This document shows positions 8,731 through 17,073 of a DNA stretch of 64,000 nt, one piece after another. The stretch spans positions 6,364,001 to 6,428,000 of the forward strand of contig NZ_CP127385.1 of NCBI RefSeq assembly GCF_030378205.1, given 5' to 3'. Below the pieces are notes generated by a model. The model did no database searches and had not been told where the DNA came from. It worked only from the letters and a program-made list of their open reading frames with translations. How positions within the stretch are numbered: position 1 is the stretch's first letter; each line of letters begins with the position of its first letter. Source of the stretch: Bradyrhizobium sp. NP1 (GTDB taxonomy: Bacteria > Pseudomonadota > Alphaproteobacteria > Rhizobiales > Xanthobacteraceae). The position numbers and the translations under genes were made by a program.

Positions 8731-8766
8731 TTGGCAAGTTATGACAAAGTCGCCCGCCCTTGCCAA
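8731..8766. promoter_or_regulatory. Inverted repeat upstream of SMP-30 gene
   Basis: TTGGCAAG (8731-8738) and CTTGCCAA (8759-8766) are perfect 8-base inverted copies separated by 20 bases. They lie between the AraC-type gene and the start of the SMP-30 gene. No T-tract follows on either strand, so an operator is more likely than a terminator. Tentative. Confidence 0.3.
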
Positions 8767-8811
8767 GCAACGCGCGGACGACTTTGCGCAGGGCTGCGTT
8801 GCAGCGTGGGT

Positions 8812-9645
8812 TCAGTCTTCGACCGGCACCCAGATCTCGAACCCGCCATTGCCGGTGAGCGGATCGAACTTCTCGTCGTAGCGCTCGAAAGTGGGCGCGT
8901 CCGCCGCCTTCAGTCCGGAATTCGGCAGCCAGTGATTCCAGATGGTGTTGACGGTGCGCCGCACCGTGGAGACGTGCTCGCGATGGGTGAAGACAGCGTA
9001 GCGCCGCGCCGGAATGCGCACCCGCGCAAAGCCGCGCGGCAGGTCGGAATAGTCCGACACCTCGACGCCGGCGATATAGTCGAAGTTGCCGGAATCATCG
9101 CTGTTGCAGCAGACGCCATAGGCGACCTGCCCGATCCGATCGGGGATCGCGCCGATCTCCCGATGAAACCGCTGCCACTGGCCCGGGATGGCGGCGCTGC
9201 TCTCGCAGGAGTAGCGCTCGCCGAGGCCTGCGATCAACAACGCCTTGCCGGTCTCGAAGCGCGGCGGGTGAAGGTCGTCTCTGAGGGTAGAGTCCATGAG
9301 GATCGGCTCCTGAAGCTCGAGATGGTCGAGGCACGTTGCAGCGCGCACCGCTTCGGGTGTCACCCCGAAATGGTCGCGGAACGCGCGGGTGAACGCTTCG
9401 TGGGAGCCGTAATCGGCATCCAGCGCCAAAGTGAGGATATCCGGCGCACCGGCGGCGAGCGCGCGCGCCGCCTCGGAGAGGCGGCGGGCGCGCACGTAAC
9501 GCATCACCGAGAAGCCGGTCGCGACAGCGAACGCCCGCACCAGGTGGAAGCGTGAGATGCCGGCGACATCGGCGATATCATCGAGGCTGAGCGGGTCGGC
9601 GAGATGGCTCTCGACGAACCAGAGGGCCTTCTGGGCTGGATTCAT
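8812..9645 (-). CDS. AraC-family regulator with GyrI-like effector domain
   Basis: A 277-aa protein. Residues about 1-105 are the two AraC helix-turn-helix units (DPLSLDDIADVAGISRFHLVRAF and the second unit around DYGSHEAFTRAFRDHFGVTP); the rest resembles the GyrI/Rob C-terminal small-molecule domain. This is the inverse of the common AraC order and is typical of SoxS/Rob-like regulators that bind hydrophobic ligands. The ATG at 9645 follows an AAGGAGG site, and the open frame upstream of it looks non-coding. The target may be the adjacent SMP-30 operon or the divergent binding-protein gene. Both are inferences from position. Confidence 0.87.
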   Translation of the reverse strand: MNPAQKALWFVESHLADPLSLDDIADVAGISRFHLVRAFAVATGFSVMRYVRARRLSEAARALAAGAPDILTLALDADYGSHEAFTRAFRDHFGVTPEAVRAATCLDHLELQEPILMDSTLRDDLHPPRFETGKALLIAGLGERYSCESSAAIPGQWQRFHREIGAIPDRIGQVAYGVCCNSDDSGNFDYIAGVEVSDYSDLPRGFARVRIPARRYAVFTHREHVSTVRRTVNTIWNHWLPNSGLKAADAPTFERYDEKFDPLTGNGGFEIWVPVED

Positions 9646-9890
9646 GGCGATCACGGCCTCCTTCGAAGCCCGGTCATCATGGGCGACCGGCCCATTCGCC
9701 GCTTGACAGTTCTTGCCGCGGTCATGGCTTCGACACCGCCGATTTTGGTGGCGCGGCTTCCGTCGTGCGGAAAACAATAACGAAGCCGTTGCTGGCAACG
9801 CGATCCTGTTCGTGCATACTGGATACGCATCCGGCGGCTCCAGGCTGTCCCCCGAGAGATGGCGCGAGCCCAACGTCAGGGAGGACGATG

Positions 9891-11126
9891 ATGCAATACC
9901 GTGTCTTGAGCCAAGTCACCATTCGAGTCAGCATTGTTGCGCTGGCGGGTCTTCTGGCCGCCGTCGGCACCGCCAGCGCGCAGAAGAAATACGACCCGGG
10001 CGCCACCGACACCGAGATCAAGATCGGCAACATCATGCCCTATTCGGGGCCGGCCTCCGCCTACGCCACGATCGGCAAGACCGAAGCCGCCTACTTCAAC
10101 AAGATCAATGCCGAGGGCGGCATCCACGGGCGCAAGATCAACTTCATCTCCTATGACGATGGCTATTCGCCGCCCAAGACCGTCGAACAGGCGCGCAAGC
10201 TGGTGGAAAGCGACGAGGTGCTTCTGATCTTCAACCCACTGGGCACGCCGGGCAACACCGCGATCCAGAAGTACATGAACACGAAGAAGGTGCCACAGAT
10301 CTTCGTCTCCACGGGCGCTGCGAAATGGAACGACCCGAAGAACTTTCCATGGACCATGGGCTGGCAGCCGAGCTACCAGGTCGAGGCGCGCATCTATGCC
10401 GCCTACATCCTGAAGAACCTGCCGGGCAAGACCATCGGCGTGCTCTACCAGAACGACGATTTCGGCAAGGACTACCTGATCGGGCTGCATGAAGGCCTCG
10501 GCGATCAGGCGGGCAAGCTGATCGTGGTCGAATCCTCCTACGAGACTTCGGCGCCGACGGTCGATTCCCAGGTGGTGCAGATCAGGGGCGCCAACCCCGA
10601 CATCTTCGTCAACGTCACCACGCCGAAATTCGCAGCCCAAGCGATCAAGAAGATCGCCGAACTCGGCTGGCATCCGGCGCACTTCCTCACCAACGTCTCG
10701 GTCTCGATCGGCGGCGTGATGAAGCCCGCCGGCTACGAGAACGATCAGGGCATCCTGTCGACCAACTACCTGAAGGATCCGAAGGACCCGAAATGGAAAG
10801 ACGATCCGGCCATGACGGAATGGCGGGCCTTCATGACCAAATGGTATCCCGAAGGCGACCAGGACGACGCCTCCACCGTGTTCGGCTACGGCGTGGCCAA
10901 GGGGCTAGAGCAGGTGCTGCGGCAATGCGGCGACGATCTCACGAGGGAGAACGTCATGAAGCAGGCCGCCAATCTCAATTTCGAGATCGGCATCTATCTG
11001 CCGGGCACGCGGATCAAGACCGGCCCGACCGACTACGCGCCGCTCGAGCAATTGCAGATGATGCGCTTCAAGGGCGAGAGCTGGGAATTGTTCGGACCCG
11101 TGATGTCGGGCGAGAAGGGTTCGTAG
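9891..11126 (+). CDS. Branched-chain amino acid-type ABC substrate-binding protein
   Basis: A 411-aa periplasmic binding protein of the LivK/Peripla_BP_6 class. It has a signal peptide ending GTASAQ, then IKIGNIMPYSGPASAYATIGK at the start of the first lobe. The later TLGVLYQND-like region (KTIGVLYQNDDFGKDYL) is the hinge-side strand typical of the family. It would deliver an amino acid or aromatic acid to an ABC permease, but no permease or ATPase is encoded nearby. The start is one of two adjacent ATGs (9888 or 9891); AGGGAGGA favours 9891 by spacing. Confidence 0.9.
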   Translation: MQYRVLSQVTIRVSIVALAGLLAAVGTASAQKKYDPGATDTEIKIGNIMPYSGPASAYATIGKTEAAYFNKINAEGGIHGRKINFISYDDGYSPPKTVEQARKLVESDEVLLIFNPLGTPGNTAIQKYMNTKKVPQIFVSTGAAKWNDPKNFPWTMGWQPSYQVEARIYAAYILKNLPGKTIGVLYQNDDFGKDYLIGLHEGLGDQAGKLIVVESSYETSAPTVDSQVVQIRGANPDIFVNVTTPKFAAQAIKKIAELGWHPAHFLTNVSVSIGGVMKPAGYENDQGILSTNYLKDPKDPKWKDDPAMTEWRAFMTKWYPEGDQDDASTVFGYGVAKGLEQVLRQCGDDLTRENVMKQAANLNFEIGIYLPGTRIKTGPTDYAPLEQLQMMRFKGESWELFGPVMSGEKGS

Positions 11127-11156
11127 CTCCAACGGAGGCGACGACAATCCGACGCC

Positions 11157-11582
11157 CTACTTCGCGCCGTCCTTCGCCGCGGCCGGCGCGGCGTCCTTGA
11201 CCGGCGTATCCTTGGCGGGCGGCGCATCTTTTGCGACAGGTGCGGCGGCCGCCTTCTTGCCGGAATCGTCGCCGGCTTTCTTCTGCGCCGCCTGCAGGTC
11301 GTCGGTGATTTTCTGCAGCGAGACGAGCGAGGCTTTCAGGACTTCGATCTGCCGGTTCGCCGCATCCAGCTTCTGCTGATGATCCGCGGCGAGCTTCGTG
11401 ATCGTCTTCTGCAAGAACTCGACATTGCTTTGCAGGCAGCTGGTGCGCCGCTCCATGGTTTTTTCCACCGTGCAGATCTCGATCCCGGGAACATCCTGGG
11501 CGCGCGCTGCAGAAAAGCACGGTATGGTTGCAACGACGAACGGAACCGCGAGCGCGATTCGGCGCATGCTGGAGTTCTTCAT
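11157..11582 (-). CDS. Exported coiled-coil hypothetical protein
   Basis: A 141-aa protein with a clear signal peptide (cleavage around SAARAQ). A short Cys-containing segment (IEICTVEKTMERRTSC) follows, then a helical coiled-coil stretch (about residues 50-100, LDAANRQIEVLKASLVSLQK) and an Ala/Pro/Lys-rich tail ending AAAKDGAK. It is likely periplasmic. The two mature cysteines could form a disulfide. The family is not recognised. It stands alone, convergent with the binding-protein gene before it. Confidence 0.68.
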   Translation of the reverse strand: MKNSSMRRIALAVPFVVATIPCFSAARAQDVPGIEICTVEKTMERRTSCLQSNVEFLQKTITKLAADHQQKLDAANRQIEVLKASLVSLQKITDDLQAAQKKAGDDSGKKAAAAPVAKDAPPAKDTPVKDAAPAAAKDGAK

Positions 11583-11752
11583 GCACGAGTACTCTTTCCC
11601 ATCACACGTTCACGGCAAATTGCACGGCACTATCCGCCGATTTGCAGCATACCACACTGAAACCTCAATCGCGCGTTGAGGATTGAGGTGATGCCCGACC
11701 GGATGCAGGGGTGCTCGAAGGTCGGGGGTCTACTTTGAGGGGAGATTTATTG

Positions 11753-11977
11753 ATGGCGACGCGTGAACGACGTCTGGCTGAATTTGATGGCCAAGGGGAA
11801 CCACCGTCGGGATTACCGGTGCAGGTATTGTGTGAGGATCAGAGCGGAACTTACCAATTGCCTTTTGCCTGCCGCTTTGTCGATGGCCGCTGGCGCAACG
11901 ACGAGTCCGGCCAGATGGTGGAAGCCACCGTCGTCGGCTGGCGCCTGCCGCGCCTGAAGCAGGCGAGCAATGCCTGA
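11753..11977 (+). CDS. Small hypothetical protein
   Basis: A 74-aa soluble protein beginning MATRERRLAEFDGQGEPPS and containing the segment CRFVDGRWRNDESGQMVEA, which looks like a compact beta-rich fold. AGGGGAGA sits a good distance before the ATG at 11753. The frame remains open upstream to 11711, but the ribosome site favours the later start. I recall proteins with this FVDGRWRN pattern as common conserved hypotheticals in Bradyrhizobium. No function is claimed. Confidence 0.65.
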   Translation: MATRERRLAEFDGQGEPPSGLPVQVLCEDQSGTYQLPFACRFVDGRWRNDESGQMVEATVVGWRLPRLKQASNA

Positions 11978-12059
11978 ACGACGACGATTGTCCCAGAATG
12001 CGACTTTCCCGCCGCGCAGCTTAACGAAGTGAACGCGGCGGGAACGAAGCAGGTCCGAA

Positions 12060-12197
12060 TCAGTGGTTCGATGCCGTACTCGCTTGTTCACGGCTAGATG
12101 TCGGCGGCGGGCGGAACGGAAGCACAATATTCAGCAGCATGGTGATCGGCCGCAGCCAGCGGCCGATGACAAAGGTTAATTCTTCAGCCGACGACAT
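12060..12197 (-). CDS. Possible 45-aa small protein downstream of cupin gene
   Basis: An ATG at 12197 opens a 45-codon frame (MSSAEELTFVIGRWLRPITM...) ending at TGA. It starts 8 bases after the cupin stop codon and is preceded by AGGAGAGG, a strong ribosome site. A central hydrophobic stretch (ITMLLNIVLPF) could be a short membrane anchor. The strong site and tight spacing argue for a real co-translated small protein; the length and lack of a known family keep confidence modest. Confidence 0.45.
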   Translation of the reverse strand: MSSAEELTFVIGRWLRPITMLLNIVLPFRPPPTSSREQASTASNH

Positions 12198-12205
12198 GGC
12201 CTCTC

Positions 12206-12640
12206 CTATTTCCAGGGCGTGACGGGCGGGACCTTGTCTGTGGCCGGCGGCATGTCGACGGTCTTGAAGTCCGCCGGGCCCACGATCTCCAGATATTCCA
12301 TGTCGGGCGAGTAATCGAACAGGTAGTGCACGATGCCCGGGCGCTGATGCACGACGTCACCAGCCGACACCAGCGTCGGCTTGTCCTCGTACATGAAGCG
12401 CGCCCAGCCCTTCATCATGATCACGATCTGAAAATCGCAATCGTGACGATGCCAGCCGGTGCCGTCCTCGGGCGGCATGTCCGCATTGGCCTTGACCAGA
12501 TGCGCGATCACCTGGCCGCCGGTCGCGTCCGCAATACCGAGATCGCGGTAGAGAAAGAAGTCGCGCAAGCCCCCTCCCTTGAATTCGGTATCGCCGGGCT
12601 TGACGTGAGAAAACCTGCTGACGACGGCATGCTGGTTCAT
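12206..12640 (-). CDS. Cupin-domain protein
   Basis: A 144-aa single-cupin protein. Motif 1 is around GTGWHRHDCDFQIVIMMKGWA, with His-x-His metal ligands, and motif 2 around PGIVHYLFDYSPDMEYLEI. Such one-domain cupins are small dioxygenases, isomerases or ligand sensors; the substrate cannot be read. The ATG at 12640 is preceded by GGAGG at correct spacing, while a longer TTG-started reading adds 17 doubtful residues. A possible 45-aa gene follows 8 bases downstream. Confidence 0.85.
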   Translation of the reverse strand: MNQHAVVSRFSHVKPGDTEFKGGGLRDFFLYRDLGIADATGGQVIAHLVKANADMPPEDGTGWHRHDCDFQIVIMMKGWARFMYEDKPTLVSAGDVVHQRPGIVHYLFDYSPDMEYLEIVGPADFKTVDMPPATDKVPPVTPWK

Positions 12641-12942
12641 GACGGCCTCCACCGCATTGTTGATGCGTGCGCGACCATCGTCAGCGTCCAAATTTTCGGC
12701 AGCGCCGCGTCGTCGCGTTCACAGCTCCATGGCGCCATGCGAAATTCGCGCCAGCTGCGCCGCGTCATCCCGATCGCAGCCGCGCTTTGCGGAAGCGCTT
12801 GATGCGCGGCGCGAATCTGCCGCGACCGGCTTTCGTGCGGCATCGGCACGCGCGATCCCGGAGGTCGCGGCGTGGACGCGGCGTGAGCAGGACGTGCTCG
12901 ATGCGCGCGCCACGCAAACGGGCAGCATGATCGCGGCGCTGC
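12641..12942. other. Gap between GST and cupin genes, no clear gene
   Basis: About 300 bases between two minus-strand genes. Translations in all frames are Arg/Ala/Ser-rich without recognisable domains. The right part holds GC-rich inverted segments. It should include the promoter of the cupin gene, but no motif is clear. Confidence 0.35.
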
Positions 12943-13596
12943 CTAATATTCGACCTCGAGCTCCTCGATCGCGGCAGGCTCGTCCCTGGCGGCCGCGATC
13001 CATTCCTGCATCTCGGGCATCGCCATGATCGTCGCCGCATAGCGCGCAAGCAGCGGCTCGAGCTTCACGTCGTAGGTCGCAAAGCGCGTGACGACGGGCG
13101 CATACATCGCGTCCGCCACGGTGCGGCTGCCGAACAGAAACGGGCCGCCGGACATGGCGAGGCATTCGCGCCAGATGGCGCAGACGCGGTCGATGTCGGC
13201 CTGCGCGCGCGACCAGATCTTGAAGTTCGGAAAATGTGCCTTGAGGTTGACCGGCAGCGAGGCGCGCAGCGTGGTGAAGCCGGAATGGATTTCCCCCGAG
13301 ATCGAGCGGCAATGCGCGCGCTGCACGCGGTCGGCAGGCAAAAGCCCGGCGTCCGGCATGATCTCGCCGAGATATTCCGCGATCGACAGCGTGTCCCAGA
13401 TGGTCGCGCCGTCATGGCGCAGGCACGGCACCAGGATCGAGGACGACAGCAGCAGGATCTCGGCGCGCGCGGCCGGATCGTCGGGCGCGACAGCGATCTC
13501 GTCGAACTCCAGCCCGGAAAACTTCGTCAATAGCCAGCCGCGCAGCGACCAGGACGAATAGTTCTTGCTGCTGATCGTCAGGGTCGCCTTCGCCAT
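12943..13596 (-). CDS. Glutathione S-transferase family protein
   Basis: A 217-aa protein with the GST layout. The N-terminal thioredoxin-like domain begins TLTISSKNYSSWSLRGWLL; the Ser/Tyr there is in the place of the catalytic residue. The cis-Pro of ILVPCLRHDG and the DTLSIAEYLGEIMP glutathione-contact motif follow, then an all-helical C-terminal domain. It conjugates or reduces compounds using glutathione in the cytoplasm. The ATG at 13596 follows GGAGCGG; the open upstream extension to 13692 is Arg-rich and unlikely. Confidence 0.87.
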   Translation of the reverse strand: MAKATLTISSKNYSSWSLRGWLLTKFSGLEFDEIAVAPDDPAARAEILLLSSSILVPCLRHDGATIWDTLSIAEYLGEIMPDAGLLPADRVQRAHCRSISGEIHSGFTTLRASLPVNLKAHFPNFKIWSRAQADIDRVCAIWRECLAMSGGPFLFGSRTVADAMYAPVVTRFATYDVKLEPLLARYAATIMAMPEMQEWIAAARDEPAAIEELEVEY

Positions 13597-13750
13597 GGAA
13601 CCGCTCCTCGCATCTGGACGCGGGGCGCGCGCACGCCGTCGCCCGGCAGCACCTGTCCCCGTAATCCTCCGCCGCAGCAAGTGACGTGCCATTCCCGAAG
13701 AGCCCCTTGGCGTCGATATTGCATGACTTGGGATGGCGGGGGCATGGCCG

Positions 13751-14974
13751 ATGAAGTCGATGTTGTATCAGGCGTTTCAGAACCATATGGACCTGACGGA
13801 GCCGTGGCGTCGCAGCGCCGTATCGGCATTGAACGTCCTCAGCCTGGCGCCCCAGGGCGCCTCCGACCGGCTGTTCAGCCGCCTTTCCGCGGCGCTGGAA
13901 CTGATCGCCCGCTCCTCGCTGACCTACAGCCGCCCGCCCTACGGCATCGACCGCGTGATGGTCGGCAACCGCGAAGTCACGGTCACCGAAGAGGTCGTCC
14001 ATGCGACGCCGTTCGGTTCGCTGCTGCGCTTTGCCAAGGAAGATGCCCGGGATCATCCGAAGCTGTTGCTGGTCGCGCCGATGTCGGGCCATTTCGCCAC
14101 GCTGCTGCGCGGCACGGTGCAGACGCTGCTGCAGGACCACGACGTCTACATCACCGACTGGCACAACCCGCGCGACATACCCATAGGACATGGCCCCTTT
14201 GGGCTCGACGACTACACCGAGCATCTCATCACCTTCCTCGGCCATCTCGGACCGCGCCCGCACATGGTCGCGATCTGCCAGCCGTCGGTCTCGGCGCTCG
14301 CGGCGGCGGCGATCATGTGCGAGGACGAGCACCCTTCGCGCCCGGCAAGCCTGACGCTGATGGCCGGACCGATCGATACGCGCGTTCAGCCGACGAAGGT
14401 GAACGTCTTCGCCAAGAGCAAGCGGCTGCAATGGTTCGCGGACAATTTGATCAACTACGTGCCGCTGCAGTGCAAGGGAGCGTTCCGGCAGGTCTATCCG
14501 GGCTTCGTGCAGCTTGCCGCCTTCATGTCGATGAACATCGAGCGCCACATCAAGCAGCATCTCGATCTCGCCGACCACCTCGTGAGAGGCGAAAAGGACA
14601 AGGCCCAGACCATCAAGACCTTCTACGACGAATATTTCGCGGTGATGGACCTGCCGGCGGAATTCTATCTCGAGACCGTGCGCGACGTGTTTCAGGAGCA
14701 TCTGTTGCCGCAGGGCAAGCTCACCTATCGCGGCAGGACGGTGAACCCCGCCGCGATCCGGCGTATGGGCCTGATGACGGTCGAGGGCGAGAAGGATGAT
14801 ATCTGCTCGATCGGCCAGACGCTCGCCGCACAGGATCTCTGCACCGGCGTGCGCGCCTATCGCAAGGTGCACCACATGCAGGCCGGCGTCGGCCACTACG
14901 GAGTGTTCAGCGGCAAGCGCTGGAATAACGAGATCTATCCGCTGCTGCGGGATTTCGTGCACCTCAACGCGTGA
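13751..14974 (+). CDS. phaZ: Intracellular poly(3-hydroxybutyrate) depolymerase
   Basis: A 407-aa alpha/beta-hydrolase of the intracellular PhaZ family. Marks are LLLVAPMSGHFATLLRGTV, YITDWHNPRDIPIGHGPFGL (the oxyanion and lid region) and the lipase-like box AICQPSVSAL, in which cysteine is the nucleophile as in Ralstonia PhaZa1. The C-terminal His lies in VGHYGVFSGKRW. It attacks native PHB granules inside the cell to release hydroxybutyrate. The start could be ATG 13733, 13751 or 13760. 13751 (MKSMLYQAF) fits the family's usual N-terminus best. It stands as a single gene. Confidence 0.9.
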   Translation: MKSMLYQAFQNHMDLTEPWRRSAVSALNVLSLAPQGASDRLFSRLSAALELIARSSLTYSRPPYGIDRVMVGNREVTVTEEVVHATPFGSLLRFAKEDARDHPKLLLVAPMSGHFATLLRGTVQTLLQDHDVYITDWHNPRDIPIGHGPFGLDDYTEHLITFLGHLGPRPHMVAICQPSVSALAAAAIMCEDEHPSRPASLTLMAGPIDTRVQPTKVNVFAKSKRLQWFADNLINYVPLQCKGAFRQVYPGFVQLAAFMSMNIERHIKQHLDLADHLVRGEKDKAQTIKTFYDEYFAVMDLPAEFYLETVRDVFQEHLLPQGKLTYRGRTVNPAAIRRMGLMTVEGEKDDICSIGQTLAAQDLCTGVRAYRKVHHMQAGVGHYGVFSGKRWNNEIYPLLRDFVHLNA

Positions 14975-15107
14975 CGTCAGCGCTCACGCGGCACTCGCGC
15001 TGCTTGCTGTGTCCCGAACGCGAGGTCCGCATCATTTTGCGCGCCGCGCTCTTGCGAACGTCAGAGCGCGGTACATGGAACCGATGCATTCCGCGACAGG
15101 TCGGTCG

Positions 15108-16478
15108 CTATCCCTTTTTTCCATCGGCAAGAAGGTTCTTGTAGACCTTTCCACCCTTCATGATGACCAGGAAGTTCTTTGCGGGATCTTCGATGAGTCT
15201 GATGTTGTCGACCGGATTGCCGTCAACCAGCAGGAGGTCGGCGAGAGCGCCCTCCTCCACCACGCCCAGCTTTCCCGGATATGGATTTCGGAGCCCGGAC
15301 AGGCTGAGCAATTCGGCATTGGTCGATGTTGCCATGGTCAGCGCTTCGGCCGGCGTATACCACCGGGTGAGGTTGGCCAGCATCGCGCCCTGCCCGTCCG
15401 CCAGCGCCTTCGAGAACAGGATGTCGGTGCCAAAGGCCGTCTTGATCCCGTACTTTTTTGCGAGCGCATAGACCCGATCCGTGCCGGCGACCACCTGCCG
15501 CATCTTTTCCTGCTCCGCAGGACCAAGCGCATTTGCACCGGACGGATCGATAAAAGGCTGGGTGCTCAACCAGATCCCTTTTTCCGCCATCAGGCGAGCC
15601 GTGGCCTCATCCATCAGATGCCCGTGCTCTATGCACTTCACTCCCGCCGCAATCGACCGCTGGATCGCTGCCGACGTATAGGCGTGCACGGCAACGTAGG
15701 TGCCCCAGTTCTCGGCAGCCTCCACGGCCGCATGGAGCTCCGGCTCGGTAAATGTGGATACGTCGAGCGGGCTGAATGGCGAGGCGACACCGCCACCCGC
15801 GGTGAGTTTTATCTGTGTTGCGCCCTGCATGAGTTGCTCGCGCGCCCGGACACGAACCTCGTCCGGACTGTCCGCGACCATGCTGCCCCCGATTCTTTCC
15901 ATGCGACTGAGCATGCCGCCGATGGTCCTTGGCAGATCGGAGAGCTGCCGGAAGTCGCCATGGCCGCCGGTGATCGTGATCACGGCTCCGGACGGATAGA
16001 TGCGCGGGCCGACGACGAGGTTCTCGTCAATGGCGCGCTTCAGTCCGAACGTCGGCCCACCCATGTCGCGAATGGTGGTAAATCCGCGCATCAGCGTGTC
16101 GGTCGCTTCCGCGGCCGCGAGAAGATTATTGTACCCGACGTCGTTCGCGAGTGAGGACGCGGGAGTTGGTCGCACCAGCATCGCGTGCCAATGCGCGTCG
16201 ATCAGGCCCGGCATCAAGACCCGTCCGCCGCCATTAATCCTCTGCGCATCATCGGCCGCAATGTCCGCGGTCGAGACTTTTTCTATCTTGCCGCTTCTGA
16301 TCAGGACATTCGCCGGTCCCGAAACACCAGCGTTTTTCCCGTCAAAGATACGAACGTTGAGAAAGAGGACCGGGGAATCCCGTTGAGCTTGCGCCGACGA
16401 AGGACCCGGCATGCCGGCGCCTGCCAACACGAAAAACACTAAAATTCGAGCGATTGCGCCTGATTTCAAACCGGCCAT
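15108..16478 (-). CDS. Exported amidohydrolase (imidazolonepropionase-like)
   Basis: A 456-aa protein with a signal peptide (cleavage after GPSSAQA) followed by the amidohydrolase fold. The HxH metal pair is DAHWHAML near residue 90, the carboxylated Lys lies in TQIKLTAGGG, further His ligands are in VAVHAYT and CIEHGHLMD, and the metal Asp is in FGTDILFS. These enzymes hydrolyse cyclic amides or dipeptides such as Xaa-Pro; the substrate is unknown. Export to the periplasm suggests peptide or xenobiotic turnover. The start at 16478 follows GGTGGAGG; an upstream in-frame codon at 16493 is less likely. Confidence 0.88.
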   Translation of the reverse strand: MAGLKSGAIARILVFFVLAGAGMPGPSSAQAQRDSPVLFLNVRIFDGKNAGVSGPANVLIRSGKIEKVSTADIAADDAQRINGGGRVLMPGLIDAHWHAMLVRPTPASSLANDVGYNNLLAAAEATDTLMRGFTTIRDMGGPTFGLKRAIDENLVVGPRIYPSGAVITITGGHGDFRQLSDLPRTIGGMLSRMERIGGSMVADSPDEVRVRAREQLMQGATQIKLTAGGGVASPFSPLDVSTFTEPELHAAVEAAENWGTYVAVHAYTSAAIQRSIAAGVKCIEHGHLMDEATARLMAEKGIWLSTQPFIDPSGANALGPAEQEKMRQVVAGTDRVYALAKKYGIKTAFGTDILFSKALADGQGAMLANLTRWYTPAEALTMATSTNAELLSLSGLRNPYPGKLGVVEEGALADLLLVDGNPVDNIRLIEDPAKNFLVIMKGGKVYKNLLADGKKG

Positions 16479-16657
16479 TTTGGCCTCCACCACCGATACG
16501 TACGCTTGGCGGTCTGGTCGTCATCTGCCACGGGCTAGGCAAGCGAAACAATCAATAACGGCAAGAATCGCTATTGTGGCAGCTATCGCACCTCCGCTAT
16601 CTTAACGTGCGTCCTTACAGACCAGCGTCGGATAGGTTTTCGCATCGGAGGACCGTC

Positions 16658-16750
16658 ATGACAAGTTCTTCAGATAGAATGCAAGATCTTCGCACCGGCA
16701 CGGGCCCGCATCGCGGTCCGGTTTCGCCACGGCCGCATCTCCACACCTGA
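16658..16750 (+). CDS. Possible 30-aa small ORF with strong ribosome site
   Basis: GGAGG lies six bases before an ATG at 16658. The frame encodes MTSSSDRMQDLRTGTGPHRG and ten further residues before TGA at 16748-16750. It is hydrophilic, rich in Ser, Arg, His and Pro, and has no recognised family. It lies upstream of the LapA-like gene on the same strand and could be a leader peptide or a small protein. The evidence is the ribosome site only. Confidence 0.3.
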   Translation: MTSSSDRMQDLRTGTGPHRGPVSPRPHLHT

Positions 16751-16824
16751 TCGCATTGCGACTGTGCCGTCGCGTCGAAAATTGGCTAGTCGATATTCCG
16801 CCCTTCGGGGAGGAAGGAGGACCC

Positions 16825-17058
16825 ATGCGCTGGATCTATTTGGCCCTGATCATCCTGTTCGCCGTCGCAACGTTGATCTTCGCCCTGCAGAACCTGGAAG
16901 TCATCACCATGTCGTTCCTCGGCTTCAATATTCGCGCGCCGCTCGCACTGCTGACGATTGTCGTCTACGTGCTGGGCGCAGCGACAGGCAGCAGCTTGCT
17001 GGCGTTGCTCCGCCGGTCCTACGAGGGATCGAGGCGCAGCGTCATGGGTCCGGCCTGA
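16825..17058 (+). CDS. LapA-like (DUF1049) membrane protein
   Basis: A 77-aa protein with two membrane helices, WIYLALIILFAVATLIFALQN and LALLTIVVYVLGAATGSSLL, joined by the short periplasmic LEVITMSFLGFNIRAP. This is the hallmark of the LapA/DUF1049 family, whose E. coli member takes part in controlling lipopolysaccharide synthesis. The ribosome site GGAGGAAGGAGG just before the ATG at 16825 is very strong. The patatin gene follows 15 bases downstream and the GntP gene after that, so the three probably form an operon. Confidence 0.83.
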   Translation: MRWIYLALIILFAVATLIFALQNLEVITMSFLGFNIRAPLALLTIVVYVLGAATGSSLLALLRRSYEGSRRSVMGPA

Positions 17059-17073
17059 GAATCTGGAGGGCCG

